A stretch of DNA of 64,000 bases from Brucella sp. BE17 (GCF_039545455.1 NZ_CP154467.1:1-64000); one strand, 5' to 3'. Shown: positions 35,032-46,500, numbered from the stretch's first letter. Program-made: numbers and translations. The notes: generated by a model not told the origin, from the letters alone.

Positions 35032-35898
35032 TCACAATGTGGGTCGCGAACCAAGCACCAGCACGCAGCCTGCAATGATGATGGCAGCGCCGAAAAACTG
35101 GATGAGAGAAAGCTGTTCCTTGAGAAAGATGGCGCCAACCAGCACGGCAATCACGGTGACAACGAATTCAACGCTGATGGCTTTAGTCGGACCGACACTG
35201 CCTACCAGCTTGAAATAAAGCACATAGGTGAGCGCGCTCATCACGCAGGCCGAGATAAGCAGATAGAGAATGTCGACCGGGCTTGGCACGCTTGGTATCG
35301 GCACGATGATAATCAGCGGCAGGGTCATGATGCCTCCAAAGACGAAGGCGCCGATTGTGGTTTCCCATGAACCGGTTGTAGCGAGACGGCGGCTGGCATA
35401 ATTGCTGCCAAAGGCAGCAAACAGGCAGGCAAGGAGTGCGGCAACGCAACCCACAATGAAAGAGGGTGTCACGCTGATTGCAGGAAAGCCGACCAGCAGC
35501 ACGATGCCGGAAATGCCGAGCAAAAGACCGGTGAGCCCGCGCGGCGTGATGCGCTCGAGCCCCCAAAGCTGGCTGATGACCATGGAGAACAACGGAATCG
35601 AAGCGACGCAGATAGCTGCCATCGCGGTGCCGATCAGTGGCGTGCCATAGGAAAGCCCGAGCAATTGACCAGCGACTGTGGTGGCGCCCACAATCGTAAA
35701 GGGTTTCCAGCCTGCCTGAAAATCGAGCCTGCGTCCCGAAAGCCTTGCAATGGCATAAAGCGTCCCTGCGGCAATGAATGACCGAAACGTGACAGCGCCC
35801 ACCCAGCCAAAGGCTTCAACGACGCGTAAGACCACGAGGAAGGAAAGACCCCACGTCACGGCAAGGAAGACATAGGTCGCGGTATCTCTGGGGTTCAT
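35032..35898 (-). CDS. EamA/DMT-family transporter
   Basis: 288 residues with about ten membrane helices in two repeats of the EamA fold (ATYVFLAVTWGLSFLVVLRVVE; LLISACVMSALTYVLYFKLVG, FVVTVIAVLVGAIFL). Members export amino acids or other metabolites or drugs; substrate unknown. Convergent with the NUDIX gene. Confidence 0.9.
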   Translation of the reverse strand: MNPRDTATYVFLAVTWGLSFLVVLRVVEAFGWVGAVTFRSFIAAGTLYAIARLSGRRLDFQAGWKPFTIVGATTVAGQLLGLSYGTPLIGTAMAAICVASIPLFSMVISQLWGLERITPRGLTGLLLGISGIVLLVGFPAISVTPSFIVGCVAALLACLFAAFGSNYASRRLATTGSWETTIGAFVFGGIMTLPLIIIVPIPSVPSPVDILYLLISACVMSALTYVLYFKLVGSVGPTKAISVEFVVTVIAVLVGAIFLKEQLSLIQFFGAAIIIAGCVLVLGSRPTL

Positions 35899-35957
35899 GG
35901 CGGACGCGCTTTGGCTTGTTCTGTAATATCAGACCATAATCTGTTGAGCGCGCAGCA

Positions 35958-36416
35958 TCATGTCGTTCTTGTTGCGGCAGTCTGTGCCGCTTGGGCAATA
36001 TTGGCAAAGAAACGGTCAGCGATCTTTCGCGCAGCAGAACCGAGCAGCTTTGATCCGAGTTGCGCAATCTTGCCACCGGCATCACCGCGAATAATGTAAG
36101 TGAGAATTGTTTCGTTTCCGTCTTCAAGAAGGGCCACATCGGTCACGCCATGGGCAAAGCCGGCGATCGAGCCTTCGCCCCGCCCCGAGATTGTATAGGA
36201 TTTAGGCTGCTGCATATTGGAGAGTTCCAGCGTGCCATGAAAACGGACCTTGATAATGCCGAGATTGACCTTGAGAGCGGCGCGGATTTCACGCTCCGAA
36301 AGGCGTTCCAGATCCTCGCAGCCGGGAATGCAGGCTTTGAGCGTCTCGATATCATTGAGCGCATCCCACACCGCTTCTCTGGGCGCTGCAATTCTTTCTT
36401 CTCCGGTGAGGTCCAT
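35958..36416 (-). CDS. CoxG/SRPBCC-family protein
   Basis: 152 residues with the START-like CoxG pattern: MDLTGEERIAAPREAVWDALNDIETLKACIPGCEDLERL and IRGDAGGKIAQLGSKLLGSAARKIADRFFANIA. In CO-dehydrogenase operons CoxG attaches the enzyme to the membrane, but many genomes carry lone copies of unknown use; no cox genes are seen here. Confidence 0.88.
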   Translation of the reverse strand: MDLTGEERIAAPREAVWDALNDIETLKACIPGCEDLERLSEREIRAALKVNLGIIKVRFHGTLELSNMQQPKSYTISGRGEGSIAGFAHGVTDVALLEDGNETILTYIIRGDAGGKIAQLGSKLLGSAARKIADRFFANIAQAAQTAATRTT

Positions 36417-36452
36417 GCTTTACTCCAGAAGGATTCGATCTTTTGTTTTGGC

Positions 36453-36496
36453 GCGCATCTTATCCTGAAAACCGTTGCACACATTTCGGGATGCGC
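36453..36496. repeat. Dispersed palindromic repeat, copy 1
   Basis: Flanked by GCGCAT and ATGCGC, with internal CTGAAAACCGTT and TTTCGGG. Near-identical elements lie at 38327-38369 and, reversed, at 63968-64000. Upstream of pgi. Resembles the short intergenic repeats common in Brucellaceae. Confidence 0.8.
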
Positions 36497-36623
36497 TCTA
36501 AATTGATGCATATCCGCAGGGAAGAGTACGGCCAATGAAAAAACCGTAATTTATCTGCTGCAATTCTCGACTAATATGCTCTATTATGGAAATTAAATCG
36601 ATTTGATTGACTGGAGTGACATT

Positions 36624-38273
36624 ATGGCAAGAGATACGGCGAGGCTTGAAGCGACGGTTTCAAAGCTCAAAAAGCACTGGGCAGAAACCGCACCCACAGA
36701 CATGCGTGCGGCATTCAAGGCCGATTCCAGCCGTTTCGAGAAATATTCGCTGAGCCTCGATGATCTTCTGTTCGACTTTTCCAAGGCGCGTATCAATGAC
36801 GAGACGGTAGCGCTTCTGAAGGAACTGGCTCTTGCCGCCGACGTTGAGGGCCGTCGTAGCGCGATGTTTGCGGGCGAGCATATCAACGTGACCGAAGATC
36901 GCGCCGTTCTGCATGTGGCGCTGCGCGACACGACCTCAAAAGAGGTGCTGGTGGATGGCCACAATGTCCTTACCGATGTGAAGGACGTTCTCGACCGTAT
37001 GGCGGAATTTTCCGAAGGCATCCGCGCGGGGGCGCTGCAAGGGGCGACCGGCAAGAAAATCACCGATATCGTCAATATCGGCATTGGTGGCTCTGACCTC
37101 GGACCCGTGATGGCGACGCTGGCGCTCGCCCCTTATCATGACGGACCGCGTGCGCATTTCGTTTCCAATATCGATGGCGCGCACATCGCCGACACCCTTG
37201 CTCCACTTGATCCAGCAACCACGCTGGTAATCATTGCGTCTAAAACCTTCACCACCATCGAAACCATGACCAACGCACAAACTGCGCGTAAATGGGTGGC
37301 CGATGCTTTGGGTGAAGACGCGGTTGGTGCACATTTTGCGGCCGTTTCTACCGCGCTCGACAAGGTTGCGGCCTTTGGCATTACTGAGGAGCGCGTGTTT
37401 GGTTTCTGGGACTGGGTCGGCGGACGCTATTCGGTCTGGTCGGCAATCGGTCTTCCGGTCATGATCGCGGTCGGGCCCAAAAATTTCCGAGAGTTTCTGG
37501 CTGGTGCGCACGCGATGGACGTGCATTTCCGCGATGCGCCACTGGAAGAAAACCTGCCCATCTGGCTTGGCCTGATCGGCTATTGGCACCGCGCCATTTG
37601 CGATTATTCAAGCCGTGCGATCATTCCTTACGATCAGCGTCTGACGCGCCTTGCGGCCTATTTCCAGCAGCTCGATATGGAATCGAACGGCAAGAGCGTG
37701 ACGCTTGACGGCAAGCCGGTGTCTGGTCCGAGCGGTCCGGTCGTCTGGGGCGAACCTGGCACCAATGGCCAGCACGCCTTCTTCCAGCTCCTGCATCAAG
37801 GCACCGATACGATTCCGCTCGAATTCATTGTCGCTGCAAAGGGGCATGAGGCGGAACTTGATCATCAGCACCAGATGCTGCTCGCCAATTGTCTTGCACA
37901 GTCGGAAGCGCTCATGAAAGGCCGTACGCTCGACGAAGCGCGCGCGCAGTTGCAAGCCAAAAATCTGCCGGAGGCCGATGTCGAGCGTATCGCGCCGCAT
38001 CGCGTTTTTTCCGGCAACCGTCCATCACTCACCCTGGTGCACGACAAACTTGATCCTTACGCGCTGGGCCGCCTGATTGCACTTTATGAGCATCGCGTGT
38101 TCGTAGAAGCGCAGATTTTCGGCATCAATGCCTTTGATCAGTGGGGCGTGGAATTGGGCAAGGAACTGGCGACCGCGCTTTTGCCGGTGGTATCGGGCGA
38201 GGAACGTGCTGATGACAAGGATGCGTCCACGCGAGGGCTTGTCGCGCATTTGCATGCACGCCGCAAAGCCTGA
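36624..38273 (+). CDS. pgi: Glucose-6-phosphate isomerase
   Basis: 549 residues, normal length. It interconverts glucose-6-phosphate and fructose-6-phosphate in the cytosol. Family motifs: [49 protein letters not shown], the signature [19 protein letters not shown], and [19 protein letters not shown]; terminal GVELGKELA. The ATG at 36624 ([11 protein letters not shown]) is chosen over the TTG at 36603. Confidence 0.97.
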   Translation: MARDTARLEATVSKLKKHWAETAPTDMRAAFKADSSRFEKYSLSLDDLLFDFSKARINDETVALLKELALAADVEGRRSAMFAGEHINVTEDRAVLHVALRDTTSKEVLVDGHNVLTDVKDVLDRMAEFSEGIRAGALQGATGKKITDIVNIGIGGSDLGPVMATLALAPYHDGPRAHFVSNIDGAHIADTLAPLDPATTLVIIASKTFTTIETMTNAQTARKWVADALGEDAVGAHFAAVSTALDKVAAFGITEERVFGFWDWVGGRYSVWSAIGLPVMIAVGPKNFREFLAGAHAMDVHFRDAPLEENLPIWLGLIGYWHRAICDYSSRAIIPYDQRLTRLAAYFQQLDMESNGKSVTLDGKPVSGPSGPVVWGEPGTNGQHAFFQLLHQGTDTIPLEFIVAAKGHEAELDHQHQMLLANCLAQSEALMKGRTLDEARAQLQAKNLPEADVERIAPHRVFSGNRPSLTLVHDKLDPYALGRLIALYEHRVFVEAQIFGINAFDQWGVELGKELATALLPVVSGEERADDKDASTRGLVAHLHARRKA

Positions 38274-38292
38274 TAGGGTCAAGCCAAATCGA

Positions 38293-38385
38293 CTAAAAAC
38301 CGGGCGCTCTATCTTTTTGATTTAACGCGCATCTTATTCGAAAACCGTTTCACACTTTTCGGGATGCGCTCTAAAGCCCGGTTTT
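38293..38385 (+). terminator. pgi terminator with a palindromic repeat in its loop
   Basis: Arms AAAACCGGGC (38295-38304) and GCCCGGTTTT (38376-38385) could pair to form the pgi terminator stem followed by CTTTA. The dispersed repeat 38327-38369 lies between them, with GCGCTCTA-like sequence next to each arm. Confidence 0.6.
38327..38369. repeat. Dispersed palindromic repeat, copy 2
   Basis: GCGCATCTTATTCGAAAACC then CACTTTTCGGGATGCGC. Matches copy 1 (36453-36496) closely. Same orientation. Confidence 0.85.
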
Positions 38386-38400
38386 CTTTACGCTTGAACG

Positions 38401-39129
38401 ATGAGTGATGCTTTGCCATCTGCAAAATTGAAACAAATCCGTGCCATCCTGTTCGACAAGGACGGTACACTTATTGATTTCGACCGCACATGGTTCGCGG
38501 TTTCTTGGGATCTGGCGCGTCGAGCGGCTGATAACGATGAAACGCGTGCCAGACTGCTGCTCGATACCGGTGGCTATGACTGGGAAGCTGCACGCTTTCG
38601 CGCCAATTCGGTGATTGCGGCGGGAACAGTGGACGACATCGTGCGGCTATGGTTTCCCGATCATGATGAGACGGATATCAGGACGCGGATTGCCGAATTC
38701 GACAGCTATTGCGTGGCGCAAGGCGCACTTTCAGCGGTCGCCATAGAGGGCTTGCGCGAAACGCTCATGAGCTTGCAGGAAATGGGCTACCGGCTCGGTA
38801 TTGCCACCAATGATTCAGAGGCAGGTGCGCGAGCCACAGTAAAGGCCTTGGGGATCGAAGCGTTTTTTGATGTCATCATCGGTTATGACACGGCGGCGCG
38901 TCCAAAACCACATGCAGATCCGCTGCTTTATTTCGCACAAAAGCTTGATCTAGCGCCCTATGAGATCGCGATGGTTGGCGATAATCTGCATGATCTGGAA
39001 ACCGCGCGTGCCGCAGAAGCAGGATTCGCCGTTGGCGTGCTTTCGGGCAACAGTCCACGCGAGGCACTTGAGCCTCACGCGGATATCGTGCTTCATTCCA
39101 TTGCCGAATTGCCCGATCTTTTCGGCTAA
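38401..39129 (+). CDS. HAD-family phosphatase
   Basis: 242 residues. Motif I ILFDKDGTLIDFD, motif II IATNDSE, motif III Lys in ARPKPHADPL, motif IV MVGDNLHDLETARAA. Similar to phosphoglycolate phosphatase-type enzymes; substrate unproven. Its stop overlaps the stop of the convergent acyl-CoA ligase by 4 bp. Confidence 0.92.
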   Translation: MSDALPSAKLKQIRAILFDKDGTLIDFDRTWFAVSWDLARRAADNDETRARLLLDTGGYDWEAARFRANSVIAAGTVDDIVRLWFPDHDETDIRTRIAEFDSYCVAQGALSAVAIEGLRETLMSLQEMGYRLGIATNDSEAGARATVKALGIEAFFDVIIGYDTAARPKPHADPLLYFAQKLDLAPYEIAMVGDNLHDLETARAAEAGFAVGVLSGNSPREALEPHADIVLHSIAELPDLFG

Positions 39130-41264
39130 TCGCGTAATTCGCGACGCAGGATTTTTCCGACATTGCTTTTTGGCAGGCTTTCGCGGAATTCCACTTCGCG
39201 CGGGCGCTTGTAATTGGTGAGCCGTTCGGCACAGAAAGCCTTTACTTCATCTGCCGTGAGATCGGGATCGCGTCGCACGACATAGAGTTTGACCACCTCA
39301 CCCGAATGCTCGTTGGGGATGCCGATGGCAGCCGATTCGACTATGCGCGGATGTTCCGCCGCCACTTCCTCGATTTCGTTGGGATAGACGTTGAAGCCGG
39401 AAACAAGGATCATATCCTTTTTGCGGTCGACGATTTTTGTATAGCCGCGCGCGTCTATCAGCCCCATGTCGCCGGTGCGGAAAAAACCGTCTGCCATGAT
39501 GGCGCGTGCCGTCTCGTCGGGGCGCTCCCAATAGCCCTTCATGACCTGTGGTCCGCGCACACAGATTTCGCCCACAGAGCCCTGCGAAAGGTCGTTGCCG
39601 TCATCATCGCGGATTGCGACATCGGTTGAGGGCATGGGAAGGCCGATGGTGCCGGTGAATTCTGTGACATCAAGCGCATTGGCCAGAGCCACGGGCGCTG
39701 TTTCGGACAGGCCATAGCCTTCGGTGATGTGGCATCCGGTCATCTCCTGCCAGCGCTCGGCAATCGGGCGCTGCACGGCCATGCCGCCGCCCAGTGTGAG
39801 GATCATCGGCTTGAAATCCAGTGTCTGGAAATCACCATTGTTCATCAGCGCGTTGAACAACGTGTTGAGGCCCGGAAAGATATGGAACGGATATTTTTTG
39901 AGTTCCTTGACGAAACCCGGAATGTCGCGTGGATTGGGAATGAGGATGTTGCGTGCGCCAAGCTTGATGCCGATCATCGCATTCACGGTGAGTGCGAAAA
40001 TATGATAAAGTGGAAGGGCACAGACAAAGTTGAGCGCCTTGGGGCGCCCCTTGTTGCGGAAGGCGACATCCATCCACAGCCGCATCTGTTCGACATTGGC
40101 GAGGATATTGCTGTGGGTCAGCATTGCGCCCTTGGAAATGCCGGTCGTGCCGCCTGTATATTGCAGAAATGCAATGTCGCTGCCTTCAACCGGAACTGGA
40201 TTGAATGATTTGCCGCGGCCTTCGCTGAGTGCTGTTTTGAAAGCTATATGACCGGGCAGGGACCATGCCGGGACCAGCTTCTTGACCTTGCGCACCACGA
40301 AATTGATGAGATGCCCCTTCAGCCCATGCATGTCACCCATTGAAGTGACAATTATGTTGGGAAGATTGAGCGTCGGGAGCGCCTTTTCGACAGTCGCAGC
40401 AAAGTTTTCGAGAACGATCAGCGCTTTTGCCCCGGAATCAGCCAATTGGTGCTCAAGTTCACGCGGGGTATAGAGCGGGTTGACATTGACCACTACCAGC
40501 CCAGCCCGCAGGATTGCGGCGATGGCAATCGGATATTGCAGGATATTGGGCATCATCACCGCGACGCGATCGCCCTTGACCAGTCCGCGCGATTGCAGGA
40601 ATGCTGCGAGGGCACGTGCATCCTCATCCATCTGGCGATAAGTGAGATCCTTGCCCATACAGGTAAAAGCCGGATTGTCACCGAACTGGCGACAAGCACC
40701 AATGATCATTTCACCGATCGATGTTGAACGATTAAGTTCGAGTTCGTGCGGAACATCGGCAGGATAGGATTTGAGCCATAAGCGTTCCGGCTTTGGTGCG
40801 GTCTCTTCTTGAAGCTTTTGCGCTGTCTGTTTGGGCTTGCTTGACTTCGTTGCAGGTGTCTTGCTGGGCTGGGTTTGCGCGCCTGTTGTCTTTTGTTTTT
40901 GCGCTGCTGCGGGTTTTGGCGCAGACAATTTCGTTGTGGTGGCTTTCGTTGTTTCAACCTTGGCCGTGCCGGTAGTTTTTGTGCTGGACTTTGCAGTCTT
41001 GTTTGCTTGTGCTTTGGCGACAGCCGGTTTTGCAGGCTTCGTGCTAGCTGTGCTGGCTTTGGCTATATTTGGTTTGGATGCACCTGATTTGGATGCAATG
41101 GGCTTGGACGCAGTGGTTTTGGTCGCGCTAACCTTGGCAGAACTTGCCTTCGATGGAGCCGCCTTAGGTGCTGTTGTTTTCTTGGGCGCTGTCGTTTTGG
41201 GTTTTGTGCTCTTGGATGCGCTCGCCTTGGATGTCGTCTTCCCCGTCGCTTTTTCTGCCATGTT
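39126..41264 (-). CDS. Long-chain fatty acyl-CoA ligase with H1-like N-terminal tail
   Basis: 712 residues. The catalytic part (from about residue 160) has the AMP-binding signature YTGGTTGISKGAMLTH, GYGLSETAP, YWERPDETARAIMADGFFRTGDMGLID and IVDRKKDMILVSGFNVYPNEIEE, then the FACS tail KSNVGKILRRELRD. It activates fatty acids to acyl-CoA with ATP. Residues 1-155 are a low-complexity tail of Lys, Ala, Thr, Ser and Pro (TTAPKKTTAPKAAPSK, KSSTKTTGTAK), like histone H1 or bacterial H1-like proteins. The ATG at 41264 follows a GGAGGAA site; the longer frame to 41354 is less likely. Confidence 0.93.
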   Translation of the reverse strand, partial: NMAEKATGKTTSKASASKSTKPKTTAPKKTTAPKAAPSKASSAKVSATKTTASKPIASKSGASKPNIAKASTASTKPAKPAVAKAQANKTAKSSTKTTGTAKVETTKATTTKLSAPKPAAAQKQKTTGAQTQPSKTPATKSSKPKQTAQKLQEETAPKPERLWLKSYPADVPHELELNRSTSIGEMIIGACRQFGDNPAFTCMGKDLTYRQMDEDARALAAFLQSRGLVKGDRVAVMMPNILQYPIAIAAILRAGLVVVNVNPLYTPRELEHQLADSGAKALIVLENFAATVEKALPTLNLPNIIVTSMGDMHGLKGHLINFVVRKVKKLVPAWSLPGHIAFKTALSEGRGKSFNPVPVEGSDIAFLQYTGGTTGISKGAMLTHSNILANVEQMRLWMDVAFRNKGRPKALNFVCALPLYHIFALTVNAMIGIKLGARNILIPNPRDIPGFVKELKKYPFHIFPGLNTLFNALMNNGDFQTLDFKPMILTLGGGMAVQRPIAERWQEMTGCHITEGYGLSETAPVALANALDVTEFTGTIGLPMPSTDVAIRDDDGNDLSQGSVGEICVRGPQVMKGYWERPDETARAIMADGFFRTGDMGLIDARGYTKIVDRKKDMILVSGFNVYPNEIEEVAAEHPRIVESAAIGIPNEHSGEVVKLYVVRRDPDLTADEVKAFCAERLTNYKRPREVEFRESLPKSNVGKILRRELRD

Positions 41265-41480
41265 TCCTCCCCGGATTGCTCCGTTCCGTTTTTGTGGCGA
41301 ACAGTTCCCGCCAATCTCCCAAGCCTGCCCACCATCCTCCGGGGCTGCTTCCATGATAAGAATGTGGTCGAGTTTGATCTGTTGCGCAAGTCTTACATTG
41401 ACGTAAGCGTAAACTTAAAAACATCTTTCAGGCAAGGGCCGTTATTTTGTGGGCGCTAATTGCCCACTGGTGCGGATCAA

Positions 41481-42098
41481 TCAGTCTGTTTTGCGCAGAG
41501 ACTGGATGAACGTCCGGATTGCCTTGCTGCCATCCCCCACCAGATCGAAGCTTTTCTCGCTGCGCATCCATTCATTGAGAAGGCCGCTGACGATTGCAAG
41601 CAGAATGGGGGCCGCGCTGCAGGCGGTCCATTGTGCTGAGAGTTCGTCGCGCCGCCCGGCAACATCCAGAAGGCCGGCGAACAGCGAAAGCGCATTATCG
41701 CGCGCTTCCCTGATGCGTTCGACGATTGGAGCCATGTCGCCTACATATGCGCAGCGTTGGTGGATGATGGTGAAAATGACTTGCTGTCTTTCGTCGGTCA
41801 CGAACATTTCCAGTGCCGCAAGAATGGATTGTTCAAGCACATGCAGCGGATTGGGGTGATTGAGTTTTGCCGCCTGCAGCATGATTTCCTCCTGCGGAAA
41901 CCGTGCGTTACCAATAATAGCGCGGAAAATATCGAGCTTGTCATGAAAATGAAAATAGACGGCGCCCCGCGTCACACCGGCCTGTGCGGCGATCTCGAGC
42001 AGCGAGGATTGATTGACGCCACGCGCAAGAAACAGTTGCTCAGCGGCAGCGAGGATTGCTTCACGTGTTTCGGCTGCATCAGATTTTGTGCGGCGCAT
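41481..42098 (-). CDS. bepR: TetR-family repressor of the divergent RND pump (BepR-like)
   Basis: 205 residues. N-terminal TetR HTH: TREAILAAAEQLFLARGVNQSSLLEIAAQAGVTRGAVYFHFHDKLDIF; the C-terminal half binds ligand. It is divergent from the pump genes and resembles AcrR-type repressors. In Brucella the regulator at this place, BepR, represses bepDE. The symbol rests on this synteny and similarity, not on alignment. Confidence 0.85.
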   Translation of the reverse strand: MRRTKSDAAETREAILAAAEQLFLARGVNQSSLLEIAAQAGVTRGAVYFHFHDKLDIFRAIIGNARFPQEEIMLQAAKLNHPNPLHVLEQSILAALEMFVTDERQQVIFTIIHQRCAYVGDMAPIVERIREARDNALSLFAGLLDVAGRRDELSAQWTACSAAPILLAIVSGLLNEWMRSEKSFDLVGDGSKAIRTFIQSLRKTD

Positions 42099-42188
42099 GG
42101 CTCATTTTGACCCACATAAAAAGAGGGACTGGCTTGCTTTTTCAATTCTAGAATGGATAAATCATTCGTGATCATTTAACGCATTCCA

Positions 42189-42238
42189 TTGACTATAAAA
42201 CATAGTCCGTATTTACAAACAACTATGTATGTTTAATT
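42189..42238 (+). promoter_or_regulatory. bepDE promoter with TetR-type operator
   Basis: TTGACT (42189-42194) is a likely -35. Beyond it an interrupted palindrome AACATAG ... CTATGTATGTT spans about 42199-42232, and TTTACAAACAACTATGTA is like AcrR/TetR sites of RND pumps. Repression of both divergent genes from here is inferred. Confidence 0.55.
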
Positions 42239-42273
42239 GGCCGTATCGGACTTAAGCAAGGGCAGCTCCCATT

Positions 42274-43506
42274 ATGTTAATCTACCGTACTATTCGGCAT
42301 ATCGCGGCAGGAGCCGCCTTTCTTATTTTTACGGCACAGCCAGTTCTGGCGCAGGCACCGGGCGCGGGCGCCCCGCCGCCTGAGGTCAGCTTTATAGAAA
42401 TCAAGCCGCATGACGTGCCTGTGACCTATGAATATGCGGCACGTATTTCGGCTTATCGTGCAATTCAGGTGCGCGCGCGTGTTGGCGGTATCCTGCAGCA
42501 CCGCAATTTCGTGGAAGGAACCGAGGTCAACGCTGGCGATGTGCTTTTCGAGATTGATCCGGCTCCCTATCAGGCCGAGGTCGAAAGGGCGCAGGCTCAG
42601 GTTGCGCAGGCCCAGGCCCAATATCAGCAGTCGATAATTGACGCTGATCGCGCGGAACAGCTTGTTCAACAGCGGGTGCAGAGTGCGGCTGTACGCGATA
42701 CTGCTTTTGCGACACGCGACATGAACAAGGCGGCGGTTGCCGCTGCACAGGCGCAGTTGAGCACAGCACAGCTCAATCTGGACTATACCAAGGTGACCGC
42801 TCCTATCAGCGGTATTACCTCGCAGGAGCAGGTGTCGGAGGGTAGCCTCATCGGCACCGATGCGGCCTCCAGTCTGTTGACGTCGATTACGCAGCTCGAC
42901 CCCGTCTACGTGAACTTCTCGTTCACGGATACGGAAGCTGCGGAAATCCAGCGTCTGCGCAAGGAGCGCGGCGCGACCGGCGCGGATGCCGACCGTCTGA
43001 AAATCCAGGTTCTGTTCGGCGACGGTCAGGCCTATGATCAGGACGGCACGATCGACTTCACCTCATCGACGCTCGATACCGAAACCGGAACGCTGGGCGT
43101 GCGCGCAGTGGTGCAGAACCCGGATCGCCGTCTCATTCCCGGACAGTTTGTGCGTGCTGCCATTCTCGACATTCATGTCAAGGACGGCATCACCATCCCC
43201 AAGGCCGCATTGATGCAGACGCCGCAGGCCCAGTTCGTCTATGTCGTGGACAAGGACGAAAAGGCTGAAGTGCGTCCGGTGGTCATCGGTCGTGAGCTTA
43301 CCGACGAATGGCTGATCAGCGATGGTCTTAAGGCTGGAGACAGGGTGATAACAGAAGGCGTTATCAAGGTTGCGCCCGGTGCGCCGGTCAAGGCTGAACC
43401 TGCGTCAGAGCAGACCCAAACGGATGCGGCTTCCCCACAAGGTGACCCTCAGGCGGATCCCAAGGCGGCCCCCAAGGCTGATGAAGAACAGGCGGCGGAT
43501 AAATAA
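42274..43506 (+). CDS. bepD: RND pump periplasmic adaptor (BepD-like)
   Basis: 410 residues with a signal peptide ending QPVLAQ. Adaptor pattern: [44 protein letters not shown], hairpin, [28 protein letters not shown], and [15 protein letters not shown]. The C-terminus (from about 375) is an Ala/Gln/Asp/Lys-rich tail. The TAA overlaps the ATG of the permease gene, so the pair is coupled. Like Brucella BepD, part of a drug- and bile-resistance pump. Confidence 0.9.
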   Translation: MLIYRTIRHIAAGAAFLIFTAQPVLAQAPGAGAPPPEVSFIEIKPHDVPVTYEYAARISAYRAIQVRARVGGILQHRNFVEGTEVNAGDVLFEIDPAPYQAEVERAQAQVAQAQAQYQQSIIDADRAEQLVQQRVQSAAVRDTAFATRDMNKAAVAAAQAQLSTAQLNLDYTKVTAPISGITSQEQVSEGSLIGTDAASSLLTSITQLDPVYVNFSFTDTEAAEIQRLRKERGATGADADRLKIQVLFGDGQAYDQDGTIDFTSSTLDTETGTLGVRAVVQNPDRRLIPGQFVRAAILDIHVKDGITIPKAALMQTPQAQFVYVVDKDEKAEVRPVVIGRELTDEWLISDGLKAGDRVITEGVIKVAPGAPVKAEPASEQTQTDAASPQGDPQADPKAAPKADEEQAADK

Positions 43507-46500
43507 TGAAAAGTTTCTTTATCGACCGTCCGGTCTTTGCCGCGGTCATATCCATTGTGCTCGTTCTGGCCGGACTGGTGTGCATCCGCATCCTGCCGAT
43601 CGCGCAATATCCAGAACTGACACCGCCGCAGGTGGTGGTCAGCGCAACCTATCCCGGTGCGAGTGCCGAAACTGTCGCGCAGACGGTTGCAGCTCCTCTT
43701 GAGCAGCAGATCAACGGCGTCGAGAACATGCTTTACATGCAGTCCTCCAGCCTTGGCAGCGGCATGATGCAGCTCACTGTTACCTTTGCGCTCGGAACCG
43801 ACCCCAATCAGGCAACGATTGATGTTAACAACCGTGTGCAACAGGCGACATCGTCGCTGCCTCAGGAAGTGCAGCGTCTTGGCGTCACTGTCGCCAAGCG
43901 CTCTTCGACCATTCTCGGCATGGTCGCGATGTTCTCCGAAAATGCGAATTATGACCGCACCTATGTTGGCAATTATGCGCTTTTGAACGTCATCGACGAT
44001 CTTAAACGCATTCCCGGCGTGGGCGATGTGCAATTGCTCGGCAATATCGATTATTCGATGCGCGTCTGGCTGCGTCCAGACAGGCTTGCACAATTTAATC
44101 TGACGCCGAGCGACGTGCAGACGGCCATTCAGGAACAGAATGCGCAATATGCGGCTGGTCGCTTTGGCGATCAGCCCGACAGTCAGGCTGGCCCCTTCAC
44201 TTATACGGCCACGACACAGGGACGTCTGCCGGACGTCAAGGCGTTCGAAAACATCATCCTGCGCTCGACGAGCAATGCCGCGACGTTGCGGCTCAAGGAT
44301 GTTGCACGGGTGGAGCTGGGTACGGAAAGCTATTTCGTCGACAGTCAGCTGAACGGCACACCTGCCGTGCCGATCGCCATTTATCTGCAGCCGGGCGCCA
44401 ATGCGCTCAATACGATGGAATCGATCGAGAAACGCATGGATGAGCTGAAAGTGGCTTTCCCGGCGGGTATCGATTATTCGGTGCCGTTCGACACGACCAA
44501 GTTCATCAAGGTCTCGATCGAGGAAGTGGTCCACACCTTCATCGAAGCGATCATCCTTGTGGTGCTTGTCGTCTTCGTCTTCCTGCAGAACTGGCGTGCG
44601 ACGCTTATTCCGGTGATCGCTGTTCCGATCTCTATCATCGGTACGTTCGCGGGCATGTATGTGCTCGGTTTCTCCATCAACCTTTTGACGCTGTTTGGTC
44701 TGGTGCTGGCTATCGGTATCGTGGTGGATGACGCCATCGTGGTGCTGGAAAACGTCGAGCGCATCATGACGACCGAAAAGCTGTCGCCGCGCAAGGCGGC
44801 GATCAAGGCCATGGGCGAAGTAACGGAGCCGGTGATCGCGATTGTTCTCGTGCTATGCGCGGTGTTCATTCCGGTGGCCTTCATGGGCGGTCTTGTCGGC
44901 GAAATGTACAAGCAGTTCGCTGTCACCATCGCGATTTCCGTGGTGCTCTCGGGTATTGTGGCCCTGACGCTGACGCCAGCGCTCTGCGCACTCATTCTCA
45001 AGCCCGGCCATCACGAGCCGATCCTGCCTTTCCGCATCTTCAACAGCTTCTTTGACCGGATTACCAGCGGCTATACGTCCGCGGTGCGCTTCTTTCTCAA
45101 ACGTATCGCCATCGGTCTCTTGATCTTCGCCGGTGTCATCGGTGCGACCTATTACCTCTTCGAAAAGGTTCCGGGTTCGCTTCTGCCCGATGAGGATCAG
45201 GGCTTCCTGTTCAGCGTTGCAGTTTTGCCGCCCGCGGCTTCTCTTGAGCGCACGACCAATGTTCTCAATCAGGCCAGCGAAAACATTCGTAAGCATCCGG
45301 CGGTTGAAAACGTCTTTGCTGTGTCAGGGTTTGACCTTCTTTCGGGTGGCCTCAAGACGAGTTCCGGTACGATGTTCATCATGCTCAAAGACTGGAAGGA
45401 ACGCACGACGCCGGATCTCGATGCGCGCAATCTGCCCGGTACGATCATGGGCATGAATGCAGGTATCAAGGACGGCATGGTGCTGGCCTTCAATCCGCCG
45501 CCAATCCTTGGATTGAGCACCACCGGCGGTTTTGAGCTTTACGTGCAGGACCGCTCGGGCGGCGGCGTTGCCTCACTCACCAATGCCATCAAGCTTTTGA
45601 CCGATGCAGCCGCAAAACGACCCGAACTGGCCGGTGTGCGCACGACGTTTGATCCGAATGTCCCGCAATATGACATCCAGCTCGACCGTGAAAAAGCCAA
45701 GGCCATGGGCGTTCCGATCAACTCAGTCTTTACAGCCATGCAGGCGACATTCGGCAGTGTTTATGTCAATGATTTTACGCTGTACGGTCGTAACTATCAG
45801 GTTAATCTGCAATCGGAAGCCGATTTCCGCCGCGATCCGAGCGATCTGAAACATGTGTTCGTTCGTGCTGATTCGGGTAGCATGATCCCGCTCGATGCGC
45901 TTGTCACCGTCCAGCGAATTGTCGGTCCCGACCAGCTTGAACGTTTCAACGCGTTCAATGCGGCCAAGATCACGGGTAATCCTGCCCCCGGTTACACATC
46001 AGGCGATGCCATTCAGGCCATGCAGGAAGTGGCATCCGAAGTGCTGCCCAAGGATTACCAGATCGCCTGGACGGGGTCCGCTTATCAGGAAGTGTCGACC
46101 AGTGGCTCCGGCTCACAGGCGATTATCTTCGGCCTGATCATGGTGTTCCTCATTCTGGCAGCGCAATATGAGCGTTGGACATTGCCGTTGGCGGTGTTGA
46201 CGGCCGTACCCTTTGCGCTGTTCGGTGCGTTGCTCGCAACTCATCTCAGGGGGCTCACCAATGACGTCTATTTCCAGATCGGTCTGGTGACGCTCATCGG
46301 TCTTGCGGCAAAGAATGCGATCCTGATCGTAGAATTTGCCGTGTTGCAGCGCGAAGAAGGCAAGACCGCCTTCGAGGCGGCAGCAGAGGCGGCGCGTCTG
46401 CGCTTCCGTCCGATCGTCATGACGTCGCTGGCCTTCATCTTAGGTGTCGTTCCGCTCGCCACCAGCACGGGCGCGGGTTCCGCAAGCCGCCACGCCATCG

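Noticed and set aside
43449..44534. Minus-strand frame of 361 codons
   Set aside because: Shadow of bepE, which has full RND motifs.
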